64,000 nucleotides of DNA from Hydrogenophaga sp. BPS33 (GCF_009859475.1 NZ_CP044549.1:3162001-3226000), one strand, 5' to 3'; counted from the first letter of the stretch, positions 45,707 through 55,378 are shown. Made by a program: numbers and translations. Notes: a model not told the origin generated them from the letters alone.

Positions 45707-45838
45707 GGGATTCTCCGGGTGAAAAGAAGAGGGAAGAAGAGGGAGGGGGAAAGGCGAAATTGTGACGTACGCGAAGATCGCGCCAGGCCCGACCCCGCGG
45801 CCACTACGCCATTCGAGTCGCGCGACAATCGCCGGCTT
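45707..45838. promoter_or_regulatory. Divergent kef / MFS intergenic region with homopurine tract
   Basis: 132 bp. Positions 45721-45754 are a 34-nt uninterrupted purine run on the plus strand (GAAAAGAAGAGGGAAGAAGA onward). GACAAT at 45824-45829 lies 10 nt before the MFS ATG and is a candidate -10 box for a nearly leaderless transcript. Confidence 0.45.
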
Positions 45839-47053
45839 ATGTTTTTTTCCCGCTTCCTCAAATTGGCCCTGATCCTGGGCCTGCTCTCGGCCATCGGTCC
45901 CTTCGCCATCGACATGTACCTGCCCGCGCTGCCCGACATCGGCCACAGCCTGGGGGGCGACGTGGGCGCGGTGCAGATGAGCCTGACCGCCTTTTTCCTG
46001 TCGCTCGGCGTGGGCCAACTGCTGTACGGGCCGGTGTCCGACATGGTCGGGCGCAAACCACCGCTGTACTTCGGCCTGGGCCTGTTCACCCTGGCCAGCG
46101 TGGGCTGCGCTCTGTCCACCGACATCCAGACGCTGGTGGCCCTGCGTTTCCTGCAAGGCCTGGGTGCTGCGGCCGGCATGGCCATTCCGCGTGCCGTGGT
46201 GCGCGACCTGCACACCGGCAACGACGCCGCGCGCCTCATGTCCCTGCTGATGCTGGTCTTCAGCGTCTCGCCCATCCTCGCGCCTCTGGCAGGCAGCGGC
46301 GTGATCGCACTGACCGGCTGGCGCGGCGTGTTCTGGGTCGTGGCGCTGGCGTCCGTGGCCGGCCTGGCCCTGGTCTATGCCACGCTGCAGGAAACGCGCT
46401 CCGAGGCCGAGCGGGTGGAGAGCAGCCTGGGCAGCGCGCTGCGCGGCTACGGTGTGCTGCTGCGCGACTGGCACTACCTGGGCCTGGTGGGCATTGGCGC
46501 AACCGCCATGGCCGGCTTCTTCGTCTACCTGGCCGGTTCGCCCTTTGTGCTGATCAACCACTACGGCCTCACGCCCACGCAGTACAGCCTGGCGTTTTCC
46601 TTCAACGCCGTGGCCTTCATCGGCGCGTCGCAATTCACTGGCCTGCTGGGACGCCGCTTTGGCCTGGTGCGCCTGGTGAAGGCCGCGGCCACGGCTTCGG
46701 GCGCGACCATGGCCGTGCTGCTGGCCTACTACCTGCTGGGCGGCGATGAACTGCCCGTCCTGATCGCGCTGTATTTCATCGCCAGCGGCTTCATGGGCCT
46801 GGTGATTCCCACCGCCTCGGTACTGGCGCTGGAAAAACACGGCGCCATTGCCGGCACCGCCTCTGCGCTGATGGGCACGCTGCAGATGCTGCTGGGCGCG
46901 GCCGCCATGGGCCTGGTGAGCCTGTTCGCCAACGGAAAGCCTTTGCCCATGGTGATCGGCATGGCCTGCGGCGCCTTGCTCGGGGTGTTGCTGACTTGGG
47001 TCACGCTTGCCGGCGATACCGCCACGCATCTGGCCGCCGAGGCGAACGGGTGA
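45839..47053 (+). CDS. Multidrug efflux MFS transporter, Bcr/CflA family
   Basis: 404 residues, twelve membrane segments. Family marks: AIGPFAIDMYLPALPDIGHS, LYGPVSDMVGRKPPLYFGLG, LRFLQGLGAAAGMAIPRAVV, SPILAPLAGSGVIALTGWRG. It exports drugs such as bicyclomycin or chloramphenicol analogues, or small peptides, using the proton gradient. No ribosome site is seen. It overlaps the next MFS gene by 4 bp (GTGA). Confidence 0.92.
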   Translation: MFFSRFLKLALILGLLSAIGPFAIDMYLPALPDIGHSLGGDVGAVQMSLTAFFLSLGVGQLLYGPVSDMVGRKPPLYFGLGLFTLASVGCALSTDIQTLVALRFLQGLGAAAGMAIPRAVVRDLHTGNDAARLMSLLMLVFSVSPILAPLAGSGVIALTGWRGVFWVVALASVAGLALVYATLQETRSEAERVESSLGSALRGYGVLLRDWHYLGLVGIGATAMAGFFVYLAGSPFVLINHYGLTPTQYSLAFSFNAVAFIGASQFTGLLGRRFGLVRLVKAAATASGATMAVLLAYYLLGGDELPVLIALYFIASGFMGLVIPTASVLALEKHGAIAGTASALMGTLQMLLGAAAMGLVSLFANGKPLPMVIGMACGALLGVLLTWVTLAGDTATHLAAEANG

Positions 47054-48450
47054 CACGGCAGGACGGCCTGCCGTTGCCCCAGCGCACCACCGCCGTGCTG
47101 GTGGTGGTGCTGGGTATCGCCATTTCGGTGATCGACAGCAGCATCCTCAACCTCGCGCTGCCCGACATCGCGCGCGAACTCCAAGCCACGCCCACCCACG
47201 CCATCTGGGTCGTCAACGCGTACCAGATCGCCTCGCTCGTCATGTTGCTGCCGCTGGCCGCGCTGGGCGACCGGCTGGGTTATCGGCGGGTCTATCTGGT
47301 GGGCATGGCGCTGTTCGCGCTCTCGTCCATCGCGGCCATGCTGGCGAATTCGCTGCCCATGCTGATCGCGGCGCGCGCGCTGCAGGGCTTGGGCGCGGCC
47401 GGCGTCATGAGCGTGAACACCGCGCTGATGCGCCTGATCTACCCCAGCCACCGCCTGGGCCGGGGCATCGCGCTGAACTCCATGGTGGTGGCAACGTCGA
47501 CCATGGCCGGGCCGGCGGTGGCGGCGGGCATTCTGTCGGTCGCGTCCTGGCATTGGCTGTTCGCGATCAACGTGCCCATCGGCCTGCTCATCTTCTGGCT
47601 GGGGCGGCGGGCCTTGCCTTTCAACCCGGAGCGCGAGAACGCCGCTTCGCGCTTTTCGTGGGTCGACGTGGTGCTCAACGTGCTCATGTTCACGCTGGTC
47701 TTCGTGGGTGCGGAGCAGTTGGGCGTGGGCGGCGCGGAGCCACTGGGTGCGCTGTTCCTGGTGGCGGGCCTGCTGGTGGGTGTGTTCTACATTCGCCGCC
47801 AGTCGCACCAGGCCACGCCGATGTTCCCGGTCGACCTGTGGCGCAATCCGGTGTTCGCGCTGTCCATGTGCTCGTCCCTGGGCGCTTTCTGTGCGCAGAT
47901 GCTGGCCTTTCTGTGCCTGCCGTTCCTGCTGCTGGAAGTGCAAGGGCGATCGCACCTGGAGGCCGGCCTGCTGATGACGGGCTGGCCCATCGCCACGGTG
48001 GTCGTGGCGCCGATCGCGGGCCGCCTGATCGGGCGCGTGCCGGCGGGGTGGCTCGGCGGCATCGGCATGGTGGTGTTCGCGGCGGGCCTGCTGTCGCTGG
48101 CCGTGCTGCCCGAACACGCGTCCAGCGCCCATGTGGCGTGGCGCATGGCACTGTGCGGTGCGGGCTTTGCCCTGTTCCAGTCGCCCAACAACCACACCAT
48201 CGTCACTTCGGCGCCCCTGCACCGCAGCGGCGCGGCCAGCGGCATGCTGGGCACGGCACGGCTCACGGGCCAGACCATTGGGGCAGTGGTGCTGGCGGTG
48301 GTGTACGCGGTGTGGAGCCAGAAGGACGGGCAGGGCGAGACGGTGGCGCTGTGCGTGGCGGCCGGGTGTGCTTTGCTGGCGGGCGTGACGAGTTCGCTGC
48401 GGGTGAGGGCCGGCGGGCCACCCTTGCCGCCGGCGGCATCCGCGGTTTGA
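47050..48450 (+). CDS. MFS transporter, DHA2 (SmvA/QacA-like) family
   Basis: 466 residues from GTG, with about fourteen membrane segments. Motif C/A-like blocks: VIDSSILNLALPDIARELQA, NAYQIASLVMLLPLAALGDR, LGYRRVYLVGMALFALSS, RALQGLGAAGVMSVNTALMR. It extrudes quaternary ammonium or other cationic compounds by proton antiport. Translational overlap with the Bcr-type gene makes a two-exporter operon, though the two belong to different families. Confidence 0.91.
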   Translation: MTRQDGLPLPQRTTAVLVVVLGIAISVIDSSILNLALPDIARELQATPTHAIWVVNAYQIASLVMLLPLAALGDRLGYRRVYLVGMALFALSSIAAMLANSLPMLIAARALQGLGAAGVMSVNTALMRLIYPSHRLGRGIALNSMVVATSTMAGPAVAAGILSVASWHWLFAINVPIGLLIFWLGRRALPFNPERENAASRFSWVDVVLNVLMFTLVFVGAEQLGVGGAEPLGALFLVAGLLVGVFYIRRQSHQATPMFPVDLWRNPVFALSMCSSLGAFCAQMLAFLCLPFLLLEVQGRSHLEAGLLMTGWPIATVVVAPIAGRLIGRVPAGWLGGIGMVVFAAGLLSLAVLPEHASSAHVAWRMALCGAGFALFQSPNNHTIVTSAPLHRSGAASGMLGTARLTGQTIGAVVLAVVYAVWSQKDGQGETVALCVAAGCALLAGVTSSLRVRAGGPPLPPAASAV

Positions 48451-48482
48451 GGGCGCGTCGCTGCGTGCCATGGCGGATGGCC

Positions 48483-48525
48483 GGGAACCGGCTGCCCGAA
48501 CCCCGTTACGAACGGTCAGGTTCCC
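48483..48525 (+). promoter_or_regulatory. Inverted repeats upstream of the unknown tandem pair
   Basis: GGGAACC (48483-48489) pairs with GGTTCCC (48519-48525), and inside lies CCGTT-ACG-AACGG (48503-48515). The 100-bp gap holds no coding frame. The nested dyads could be an operator or a terminator of the MFS operon. Confidence 0.4.
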
Positions 48526-48549
48526 CGAAGCCACGCCCAAAGGACTCTC

Positions 48550-50220
48550 ATGCAAGCAGGCACCCAAAGAATCACCAAAGATAAGCACCTTGGCCGCGAA
48601 GCGTTTGCAGAGATCGACAAACATGGGACGACTGCGGTCTTTGTCCGTGAGGTGCCTCATCCCAGGCGCTCAGGGTTCGCCGCGGTGCGCGAAGCGATCT
48701 CGAACCTGAAGGCAAGGGTGATTTATCGGATGAATGCCGAGCAAGCTCGCCGCAAGTTGGACGACGCGGCACTTCTGGCGTCAAGCCGGGCGCTGAGCGC
48801 AGCCAACGAAGCGCTTCGCCAACAGTTGCACATCAATGATGCAGACGCATCTCAGAGGCCTCCCAAGCGTCACCCTGACGGCACGCCCATCGTGCTCACG
48901 CCTAAGGAGGAAAACAAGGAACTTCAAGCCACCAACTTCGTTCTGCGCCAGATGGTCCAGGCGGACGGGCAACTGGTGGATGCCCTGAACATCGCAGTGC
49001 ACGACCGTGACACCAACGGGGCGGCTCTTGCAGAAAGGGTTGACGCGCTGTATGAAACCCTGAAGCTATTGGACGCCGATCGCAAGATCGAAGCCCAGAT
49101 CGCGGGCCTCTACCTGCGCCGCGTGCAGGGCTACGTGAGCAGTAAGAAGATGGACGTGCAGAAGCTCGGCTACTTGGTTGCAGCGGCCGATGTCTGTCGT
49201 GGTGGCAACGAACTCAACGAGGGAGGAAAGGCCGTACTCGACAACATCGTCTTCTGTGCTCGGGCCGAACTTTTGCGGCGAGACGCTGTGTCAGGGCTTG
49301 ACAAGGTCGACCGGCAGAAACTCAAGGTGATCTCGGACGACGCCAACACGCTGTTGGAGATGACCAACCAACGATGGTCCCATTTGACGTCGACCGACGT
49401 GATTCCTGGGACGAAGCTCACGCTCTCTAACCTGGGACAGTTGATCAATGACGCCGCCGACAGGCAGGCGGCCTTCCGGGCCGCCGACATCATTCTCAAA
49501 GTGGCTGGCAAACAAAATCCCAAGAATCTGTCTGACCGGGAGCGCAAAGATCTTGAGGCGGCGTTCGATCTTTGCAAGAAGCGTCCGAAGCTGTTCAATC
49601 AGACGCAGACGCAAGCGCTGAAAAACTTTCACGAAAGCCTCCATCCGAAACCGAAGGCCACGGTTCTCTCGATGCCCCTGCGACCCGTCGAGAACGTGAT
49701 GACGATCATGACGCCGGCCACCCATCAAAAGACAAAGGCGAACCCGCAGAATCCCGTTCGGCAGCCGGCTCCGTCAACGACGGTCCAGGTGTCGAGCACC
49801 AAGGTGGACAAGGCCACGCTGTTGAGGGCGGAGCAGAAGAAGGTCCAGAACGAGTTCCAGAAGTTGCTGAGCGAAGCCATGGGTTACATGTGGGACCCTT
49901 CGCCTGATTTCGACGACAGCCTCGATGAGTTCAATCGTGCTGCCGCTGTTTGTTTGGTCGATGCGGCGCGAATGTTCCAGAAGGCCATGGCGCAACCCCG
50001 ACTCCAGCTCACCGACTACGAGCAGTCCAAGTGGATCCGCGAGAGTGTTAAGAAGATGAGCCCCACCGTGCTGGAAGAGATAGAGACCCGGCTGGACGAT
50101 GGACTGCTCGGTGATCTTTTCAGTTGGATGAGGTCGATGAACAGTGTTCCGATGGATATGGAGGATTTCGTGGGGCATTGGGCGCACGAGGTTCGGAACG
50201 CCGGTGCCGAGAGCGATTGA
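48550..50220 (+). CDS. Unknown coiled-coil protein, tandem paralogue A
   Basis: 556 residues; I do not recognise a family. There is no signal peptide or membrane segment. Residues 1-35 look disordered. A basic motif VPHPRRSGFAAVREAISNLK sits at 35-54. Helical coiled-coil-like segments follow (SAANEALRQQLHI at 83-95, EENKELQATNFVLRQMVQAD at 120-139). A Pro/Thr/Ser/Gln linker runs about 380-425, and a helical C-terminal domain from 439 has EAMGYMWDPSPDFDDSLDEF and SKWIRESVKKMSP. All blocks recur in paralogue B 14 bp downstream. Hand counts of two 60-base lines give 53-55% G+C against 68% in the preceding gene, suggesting transfer. An effector, toxin or phage-like structural role is possible but unproven. 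Confidence 0.8.
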   Translation: MQAGTQRITKDKHLGREAFAEIDKHGTTAVFVREVPHPRRSGFAAVREAISNLKARVIYRMNAEQARRKLDDAALLASSRALSAANEALRQQLHINDADASQRPPKRHPDGTPIVLTPKEENKELQATNFVLRQMVQADGQLVDALNIAVHDRDTNGAALAERVDALYETLKLLDADRKIEAQIAGLYLRRVQGYVSSKKMDVQKLGYLVAAADVCRGGNELNEGGKAVLDNIVFCARAELLRRDAVSGLDKVDRQKLKVISDDANTLLEMTNQRWSHLTSTDVIPGTKLTLSNLGQLINDAADRQAAFRAADIILKVAGKQNPKNLSDRERKDLEAAFDLCKKRPKLFNQTQTQALKNFHESLHPKPKATVLSMPLRPVENVMTIMTPATHQKTKANPQNPVRQPAPSTTVQVSSTKVDKATLLRAEQKKVQNEFQKLLSEAMGYMWDPSPDFDDSLDEFNRAAAVCLVDAARMFQKAMAQPRLQLTDYEQSKWIRESVKKMSPTVLEEIETRLDDGLLGDLFSWMRSMNSVPMDMEDFVGHWAHEVRNAGAESD

Positions 50221-50234
50221 GCAGGAGCCCCAAA

Positions 50235-51644
50235 ATGCCCAAAACCGTTTCCCACCAAGATCGTCGCGTCGCCATCTCCGGGACCGATGCCCAGAGCACC
50301 AAAAAAGTCTGGGTCCCCAAGGTGCCCACACCCAGGCGCTCCGCGTTCAGTGAGGCGCGCCAGGCGGTGTCAAGGGCGGTCAGTCATCTCAAATCCAGCT
50401 CAGCCCGCCTTGCCGACGGGTTAGAGCGCGCCGCAAAGTCAAACGACCGTCTACGCCAGGAGAACGAGACGCTTCGCCGGCAACTGCACATCCCGCAGCC
50501 GAAGAAGCCGAGCCCCCGGGCTTCGGAGTTCTTCGGCATGAAGGTGAAGCTCCATGAGCTTCAAGAAGAGCACAAGCAACTTGAAGCCAGTCAATTCGTT
50601 CTGGGAGAAATCGCCTCGGCCGACGCGCAACTGACGCGGGTGATAGACGCCTTGACAGGCCTGGACCACGCCGAGATTGCCTTGGAGGCCCACGCGTTCT
50701 TTCAACAGCTCGAAGACCTGGACGCGCATCGGCGGGACCCCAAAAAGCCCGAACACACAACGGCTGCGCTCTTTGGCGCGCGGATCCAGGTTCGCTTGAA
50801 GGGAATCTCTGTGGTTCGAGCGGCTGCATTGCAGCGCAGTGCGATGGCTTTTCTGAACAAGAAGGATCCGCCGTCGGCGGCCGAACGAGCGGTGGTCGAA
50901 TCCATTCTGTTTGGGGTGCGCGCGCGGGCCTTGCCGAGCAAGACCAGCAAAGAATTCCTCCAAATGCTTGACAGCCAGCAGCTCGGCGCAGTGTCGACGA
51001 GCGCCACGCTCCTCTTGGCAGAGCCGGGCAACCGTGGATTGGCTCTCAAGCCCAAGGACGCGGTGCCGGGAACGGGATGGACCGTCAAAGCATTGCAACG
51101 CCTGCAAAAAAACGTCGACGCACTGCAAAAGAAGAGGGCGATCACGCCGACCACCGGCCAGAACCTTGGCGTTCCCACGACCCAGGCCAACCCGGTCCGC
51201 AAGTCGCTCGCGCCCTCGGCCATCCAGCCGTCCGTGGTGGCCCAGACCACGGCAAAGCGCGACAAGACCCAGGCAGATGCCGCCCAGCAGGCGTTTCAGC
51301 GCACCTTGGTGGAGGCCATGAACTTCATGTGGAACGAGGACGGTTCCGAAGACGGTTTTGCCGAGATGATGGACACCTCCGCTTCGGGCCTTTTTGTCAA
51401 GGCCATGGCTCAGCTGCAGGCGGCAGGTTTGGACGACGATGGGCAACGCCAATGGATTCGCGATGCGCTGGGATCGCTGAACCCAGACCTTCTGCAGCAT
51501 CTGCGCACGCGGATGGACAAAGGACTTCTGAAGCGCCTGGTGCAAGAGATTGACGACAGCCATTTCGACGGGAAGCAGGACCTGGAGAACCTTGAGAACG
51601 TCTGGTGGCACGAGGTGATGGCGCTCAGCGACCCCAGCGCCTGA
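50235..51644 (+). CDS. Unknown coiled-coil protein, tandem paralogue B
   Basis: 469 residues, no known family. It repeats the plan of its neighbour: VPTPRRSAFSEARQAVSRAV at 30-49, coiled-coil ENETLRRQLHI at 76-86, EEHKQLEASQFVLGEIASAD at 111-130, a charged Pro/Gln linker (about 305-350), and a C-terminal domain from 357 with EAMNFMWNEDGSEDGFAEMM, RQWIRDALGSLNPDLLQHLR and VWWHEV near the end. The middle portion (about 140-300) is shorter and less alike. The ATG follows GCAGGAG. One 60-base line counts 60% G+C, between its partner and the core. The 14-bp gap means co-transcription. Confidence 0.8.
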   Translation: MPKTVSHQDRRVAISGTDAQSTKKVWVPKVPTPRRSAFSEARQAVSRAVSHLKSSSARLADGLERAAKSNDRLRQENETLRRQLHIPQPKKPSPRASEFFGMKVKLHELQEEHKQLEASQFVLGEIASADAQLTRVIDALTGLDHAEIALEAHAFFQQLEDLDAHRRDPKKPEHTTAALFGARIQVRLKGISVVRAAALQRSAMAFLNKKDPPSAAERAVVESILFGVRARALPSKTSKEFLQMLDSQQLGAVSTSATLLLAEPGNRGLALKPKDAVPGTGWTVKALQRLQKNVDALQKKRAITPTTGQNLGVPTTQANPVRKSLAPSAIQPSVVAQTTAKRDKTQADAAQQAFQRTLVEAMNFMWNEDGSEDGFAEMMDTSASGLFVKAMAQLQAAGLDDDGQRQWIRDALGSLNPDLLQHLRTRMDKGLLKRLVQEIDDSHFDGKQDLENLENVWWHEVMALSDPSA

Positions 51645-51671
51645 GCAGTTCCGTGTCGCCGGCCCTGGGTA

Positions 51672-52760
51672 CTACGGCACGGGACCGGCTACCAAGCCCT
51701 CGGCAAGGGCCCGCGCCGACAGCGGCGCACACCCCTCGGCCTTGTTGCTGATCGTCACGTACACGTTCTGGCCCGCGCCCGCGATCCCGGCGATGGTCTT
51801 CACCAGCAGCGCCCGGGTCTCTTCGTCCACGTCGTGGATGCGGTCGTACGGGCTGTACTCGCGCTGCGCGTCCTCGTACCCATAGGCCCCGTGCAGCGGG
51901 TTGAGGTTCCAGCGGCACACCATCGGCCCTGGCCATAGCCGACGCAACAGGGGCAACTGGTCCGCCAGGCGCGGCATCTTGGCGTGCAGGCACAGGCACC
52001 AGGTGGCACCGGCCTCGCGCAGCACGGCCGCCAGCTCGGGCACGAACACCGGGTCCAGCCATTGCGGGTCGCGCACCTCCAGCGCCAGCACGCCGTCGGG
52101 TGCGGTGGGCGACAGCGGCGGCTGGGCCAGCAACAGCGTGCGCACGCGCTGCAGCACGAGCGGCAGGTTGTGCAGCAAGTGCCGAGGCATCGGGCTGAGC
52201 TGGAACACCAGGGCGCCGACCTTGTGGCCCAGGCCCGCGAGCGCGGGTGCCACGAAATCCTGCGTGGCCAGCGCGGGGTCGAGGAAGGCGGGGTTGGCTT
52301 GCAGGCCACGTCCGTCCTCGCCGCGCACCAGCGCATCGGTCACGTGGCTCGGGGCCTTGACCACGAAGCGGAAATCGTCCGGCACTTGCGCCGCGTAGCG
52401 CGCGTATTGGTCTTGCGTGAGAGGGCGGTAGAAGCTGCGGTCCACGCTCACGGTGCGCATCAGAGGGTGCTGGCCGTAGGCGCGCAAGCCCTCCTTGGAC
52501 AGCAAGGAGTCGCTGTAGTGGCCGTCGTCCCACACCAGATTCGCCCAGCCCGGGTAGCTCCAGGACGACGTGCCCAGGCGCACGCGCGTAGGCAGGGCCG
52601 CCGCCAGCGCCTGCAACGCGGGATCGGCTGGTGCAGGTGCGACCTCGGCCGCGCGTTTGCGCCGCGCCGGGGCGGCCACGGGCTCTGGCGCCGGGGCGGC
52701 CGTGGGGGATGGCGGTGGTGGCGGCAGTGGCGGCGATGGGCCGAACAGGTCGTCTTGCAT
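51672..52760 (-). CDS. DUF72 domain protein (YecE-like)
   Basis: 362 residues. A proline/alanine-rich N-terminus (about 1-55, PPLPPPPPSPTAAPAPEP) precedes a DUF72 TIM-barrel-like domain: RVRLGTSSWSYPGWANLVWD, VSVDRSFYRPLTQDQYARYA, FRFVVKAPSHVTDALVRG, LVFQLSPMPRHL, NVYVTISNKAEGCAPLSARA. DUF72 proteins are widespread with no established reaction. It is convergent with the unknown tandem pair and divergent from tex. Confidence 0.88.
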   Translation of the reverse strand: MQDDLFGPSPPLPPPPPSPTAAPAPEPVAAPARRKRAAEVAPAPADPALQALAAALPTRVRLGTSSWSYPGWANLVWDDGHYSDSLLSKEGLRAYGQHPLMRTVSVDRSFYRPLTQDQYARYAAQVPDDFRFVVKAPSHVTDALVRGEDGRGLQANPAFLDPALATQDFVAPALAGLGHKVGALVFQLSPMPRHLLHNLPLVLQRVRTLLLAQPPLSPTAPDGVLALEVRDPQWLDPVFVPELAAVLREAGATWCLCLHAKMPRLADQLPLLRRLWPGPMVCRWNLNPLHGAYGYEDAQREYSPYDRIHDVDEETRALLVKTIAGIAGAGQNVYVTISNKAEGCAPLSARALAEGLVAGPVP

Positions 52761-52871
52761 GGTGAGAGCCGGTTGGTTTGCGTACCACAAACCGCAGCCG
52801 GACCCGCGCCATGTTAGCCGCGGCGGGTGTGGCAAACTTCCGCGCTTCTTTTGTTTCCACATCGACGGGGC

Positions 52872-55274
52872 ATGCAGCAGATCATTCGGCAGATCGCCAC
52901 AGAAATCAGGGTTGAAGAACGTCAGGTGCAGGCAGCCGTGGAGCTGCTGGATGGTGGGGCCACGGTGCCCTTCATTGCGCGCTACCGCAAGGAGGTCACG
53001 GGCGGGCTTGACGACACGCAGCTGCGTGAACTGGCCTACCGGCTGGACTACCTGCGTGAACTCGAAGACCGTCGCGCCACGGTGCTCAAGAGCATCGACG
53101 AGCAAGGCAAGCTCACCGACGCGCTGCGGGCCGCTATCGCCGCCGCGCCGACCAAGCAGGAGCTTGAAGACCTCTACCTGCCGTTCAAGCAGAAGCGCCG
53201 CACCAAAGGCCAGATCGCGCGGGAATTTGGCATCGAGCCGCTGGCCGACAAGCTGTTCGCCGATCCCACCCTGGACCCGGCTACGGAGGCCGCCGCGTTC
53301 ACCAAACCGCCCGAGGTGCTGGACGACGGCAAGCCCGGCGCCGACTTCTCCACCGTGCCGGCCGTGCTCGATGGCGTGCGCGACATCCTCTCCGAGCGCT
53401 GGGCCGAAGATGCCGCGCTGGTGCAGAGCCTGCGCGAATGGCTCTGGGCCGAGGGCCTGCTCAAGAGCACGCTGGTAGCAGGCAAGGACGAGAACCACCC
53501 CGACAACGCCAAGTTCCGCGACTACTTCGAGTACGACGAACCGATCTCGCGCGTGCCCTCGCACCGCGCGCTGGCCGTGTTCCGTGGCCGTGCCTTAGAA
53601 ATCCTGGACGCCAAGCTGGTGTTGCCCGAACCCGAGGCGGCGCCCACCGCCACGGCCAAGCCCGGCCCCGTGGTCTCGCTGGCCGAAGGCCGCATCGCGC
53701 TGCACCTGGGCTGGAGCCACAAGGGCCGCGCCGCCGACGATCTGCTGCGCAAGTGCGTGGCCTGGACCTGGCGCGTGAAGCTCTCGCTCTCCAGCGAGCG
53801 CGACCTCTTTGCCCGCCTGCGCGAGAGCGCCGAGGCGGTGGCGATCAAGGTGTTTGCCGACAACCTGCGCGACCTGCTGCTGGCCGCGCCGGCCGGCCCC
53901 AAGGTGGTGATGGGCCTGGATCCGGGCATCCGCACCGGTGTGAAGGTGGCCGTGGTCGATGCCACCGGCAAGCTGGTCGACACGTCCACCGTGTACCCGC
54001 ACGAACCCCGGCGCGATTGGGACGGATCGCTGCACACGCTCGCGTTGCTCGCGCGCAAGCACGGTGTGAACCTGATCGCCATCGGCAATGGCACGGCCAG
54101 CCGTGAAACCGACAAACTGGCGGCCGACCTCATCAAGATGCTGGAGAAAGCCGGCCAGAGCGGCGTGCTGAAGGTGGTGGTGAGCGAAGCGGGCGCCTCG
54201 GTGTATTCCGCAAGCGAGTTCGCTTCCCAGGAAATGCCCGATGTGGACGTGAGCCTGCGCGGCGCGGCCAGCATCGCGCGCCGCCTGCAGGACCCGCTGG
54301 CCGAACTGGTGAAAATCGATCCGAAGAGCATCGGCGTGGGCCAGTACCAGCACGATGTGAACCAGAGCGAACTCGCCCGCACGCTCGAAGCGGTGGTGGA
54401 AGATTGCGTGAACGGCGTGGGCGTGGACCTGAACACCGCCAGCGTGCCGCTGCTCTCGCGCGTCTCCGGCCTGTCGGGCAGCGTGGCCAAGGCCGTGGTG
54501 CGCTGGCGCGAGACGCACGGCGCGTTCAAGAGCCGCCAGCAGCTCATGGAAGTGTCGGGCCTGGGCGCCAAGACCTTCGAGCAGAGCGCTGGCTTCCTGC
54601 GCATCCGCGGCGGCGACAACCCGCTGGACATGACGGGCGTGCACCCCGAAACCTACGCCGTGGTCGAGCAGATCATGGAGAAAACCGGCAAGCCGGTGGC
54701 CGAGCTGATGGGCCGAGCCGACATGCTCAAGACCTTGCGGCCCGAGCTGTTCGCCAATGAGAAATTCGGCGTCATCACGGTCAAGGACATCTTGGGTGAA
54801 CTGGAAAAGCCAGGCCGCGACCCGCGTCCGGATTTCCAGGTGGCCCGGTTCAACGAAGGCGTGGACGACATCAGCGACCTGCGCGAGGGCATGATCCTCG
54901 AGGGCACGGTGAGCAACGTGGCGCAGTTCGGCGCCTTCGTCGACCTCGGCGTGCACCAGGACGGGCTGGTGCACGTGAGCCAGCTCGCGCACAAGTTCGT
55001 GAACGATGCGCGCGAAATCGTCAAGACCGGCGACATCGTCAAGGTCAAGGTGATGGAAGTGGACGTGGCGCGCAAGCGCATCGGCCTGTCGATGAAGCTG
55101 GGCGACGCGCCCAGTCGCAGCGGCGCTGGCGGCGGCCCGCGCGACAACCGCTTCGAGCCCGCGCGTGGCGGTGCCCAGCGCGGTGGACGCCCAGGCGGGC
55201 AGGGCGGTTACACCTCACCCGCCGCGCCGGTGGCGTCCGCGATGGCGTCGGCATTTGCCAAGCTGAAGCGGTAG
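52872..55274 (+). CDS. tex: Tex family transcription accessory protein
   Basis: 800 residues. Tex_N (RQIATEIRVEERQVQAAVEL, VPFIARYRKEVTGGLDDTQL), YqgF-like core (VMGLDPGIRTGVKVAVVDAT), tandem HhH (GVDLNTASVPLLSRVSGLSG), then an S1 domain (GMILEGTVSNVAQFGAFVDL, DGLVHVSQLAHKFVND). The tail is Gly/Arg-rich. Tex binds nucleic acid and affects transcription and toxin expression in some pathogens. The ATG at 52872 (MQQIIRQIATEIR) matches the usual N-terminus. Confidence 0.95.
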   Translation: MQQIIRQIATEIRVEERQVQAAVELLDGGATVPFIARYRKEVTGGLDDTQLRELAYRLDYLRELEDRRATVLKSIDEQGKLTDALRAAIAAAPTKQELEDLYLPFKQKRRTKGQIAREFGIEPLADKLFADPTLDPATEAAAFTKPPEVLDDGKPGADFSTVPAVLDGVRDILSERWAEDAALVQSLREWLWAEGLLKSTLVAGKDENHPDNAKFRDYFEYDEPISRVPSHRALAVFRGRALEILDAKLVLPEPEAAPTATAKPGPVVSLAEGRIALHLGWSHKGRAADDLLRKCVAWTWRVKLSLSSERDLFARLRESAEAVAIKVFADNLRDLLLAAPAGPKVVMGLDPGIRTGVKVAVVDATGKLVDTSTVYPHEPRRDWDGSLHTLALLARKHGVNLIAIGNGTASRETDKLAADLIKMLEKAGQSGVLKVVVSEAGASVYSASEFASQEMPDVDVSLRGAASIARRLQDPLAELVKIDPKSIGVGQYQHDVNQSELARTLEAVVEDCVNGVGVDLNTASVPLLSRVSGLSGSVAKAVVRWRETHGAFKSRQQLMEVSGLGAKTFEQSAGFLRIRGGDNPLDMTGVHPETYAVVEQIMEKTGKPVAELMGRADMLKTLRPELFANEKFGVITVKDILGELEKPGRDPRPDFQVARFNEGVDDISDLREGMILEGTVSNVAQFGAFVDLGVHQDGLVHVSQLAHKFVNDAREIVKTGDIVKVKVMEVDVARKRIGLSMKLGDAPSRSGAGGGPRDNRFEPARGGAQRGGRPGGQGGYTSPAAPVASAMASAFAKLKR

Positions 55275-55378
55275 GCGAGACCGGGCGAGAGGGAGCGAAG
55301 GGGGGCGGGCTCAAGTCCTTGGGCGCGCTGCCGATACAGGGGCATTCCAAAGACCCCTGCATCGGACTCCTACGCCTT

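Noticed and set aside
48451..48549. hrp/PIP-type promoter for the unknown tandem pair
   Set aside because: I looked for TTCGB-N15-TTCGB and for GGAACC-N15/16-CCACNNA on both strands. GGAACC occurs but without the second element at proper spacing.
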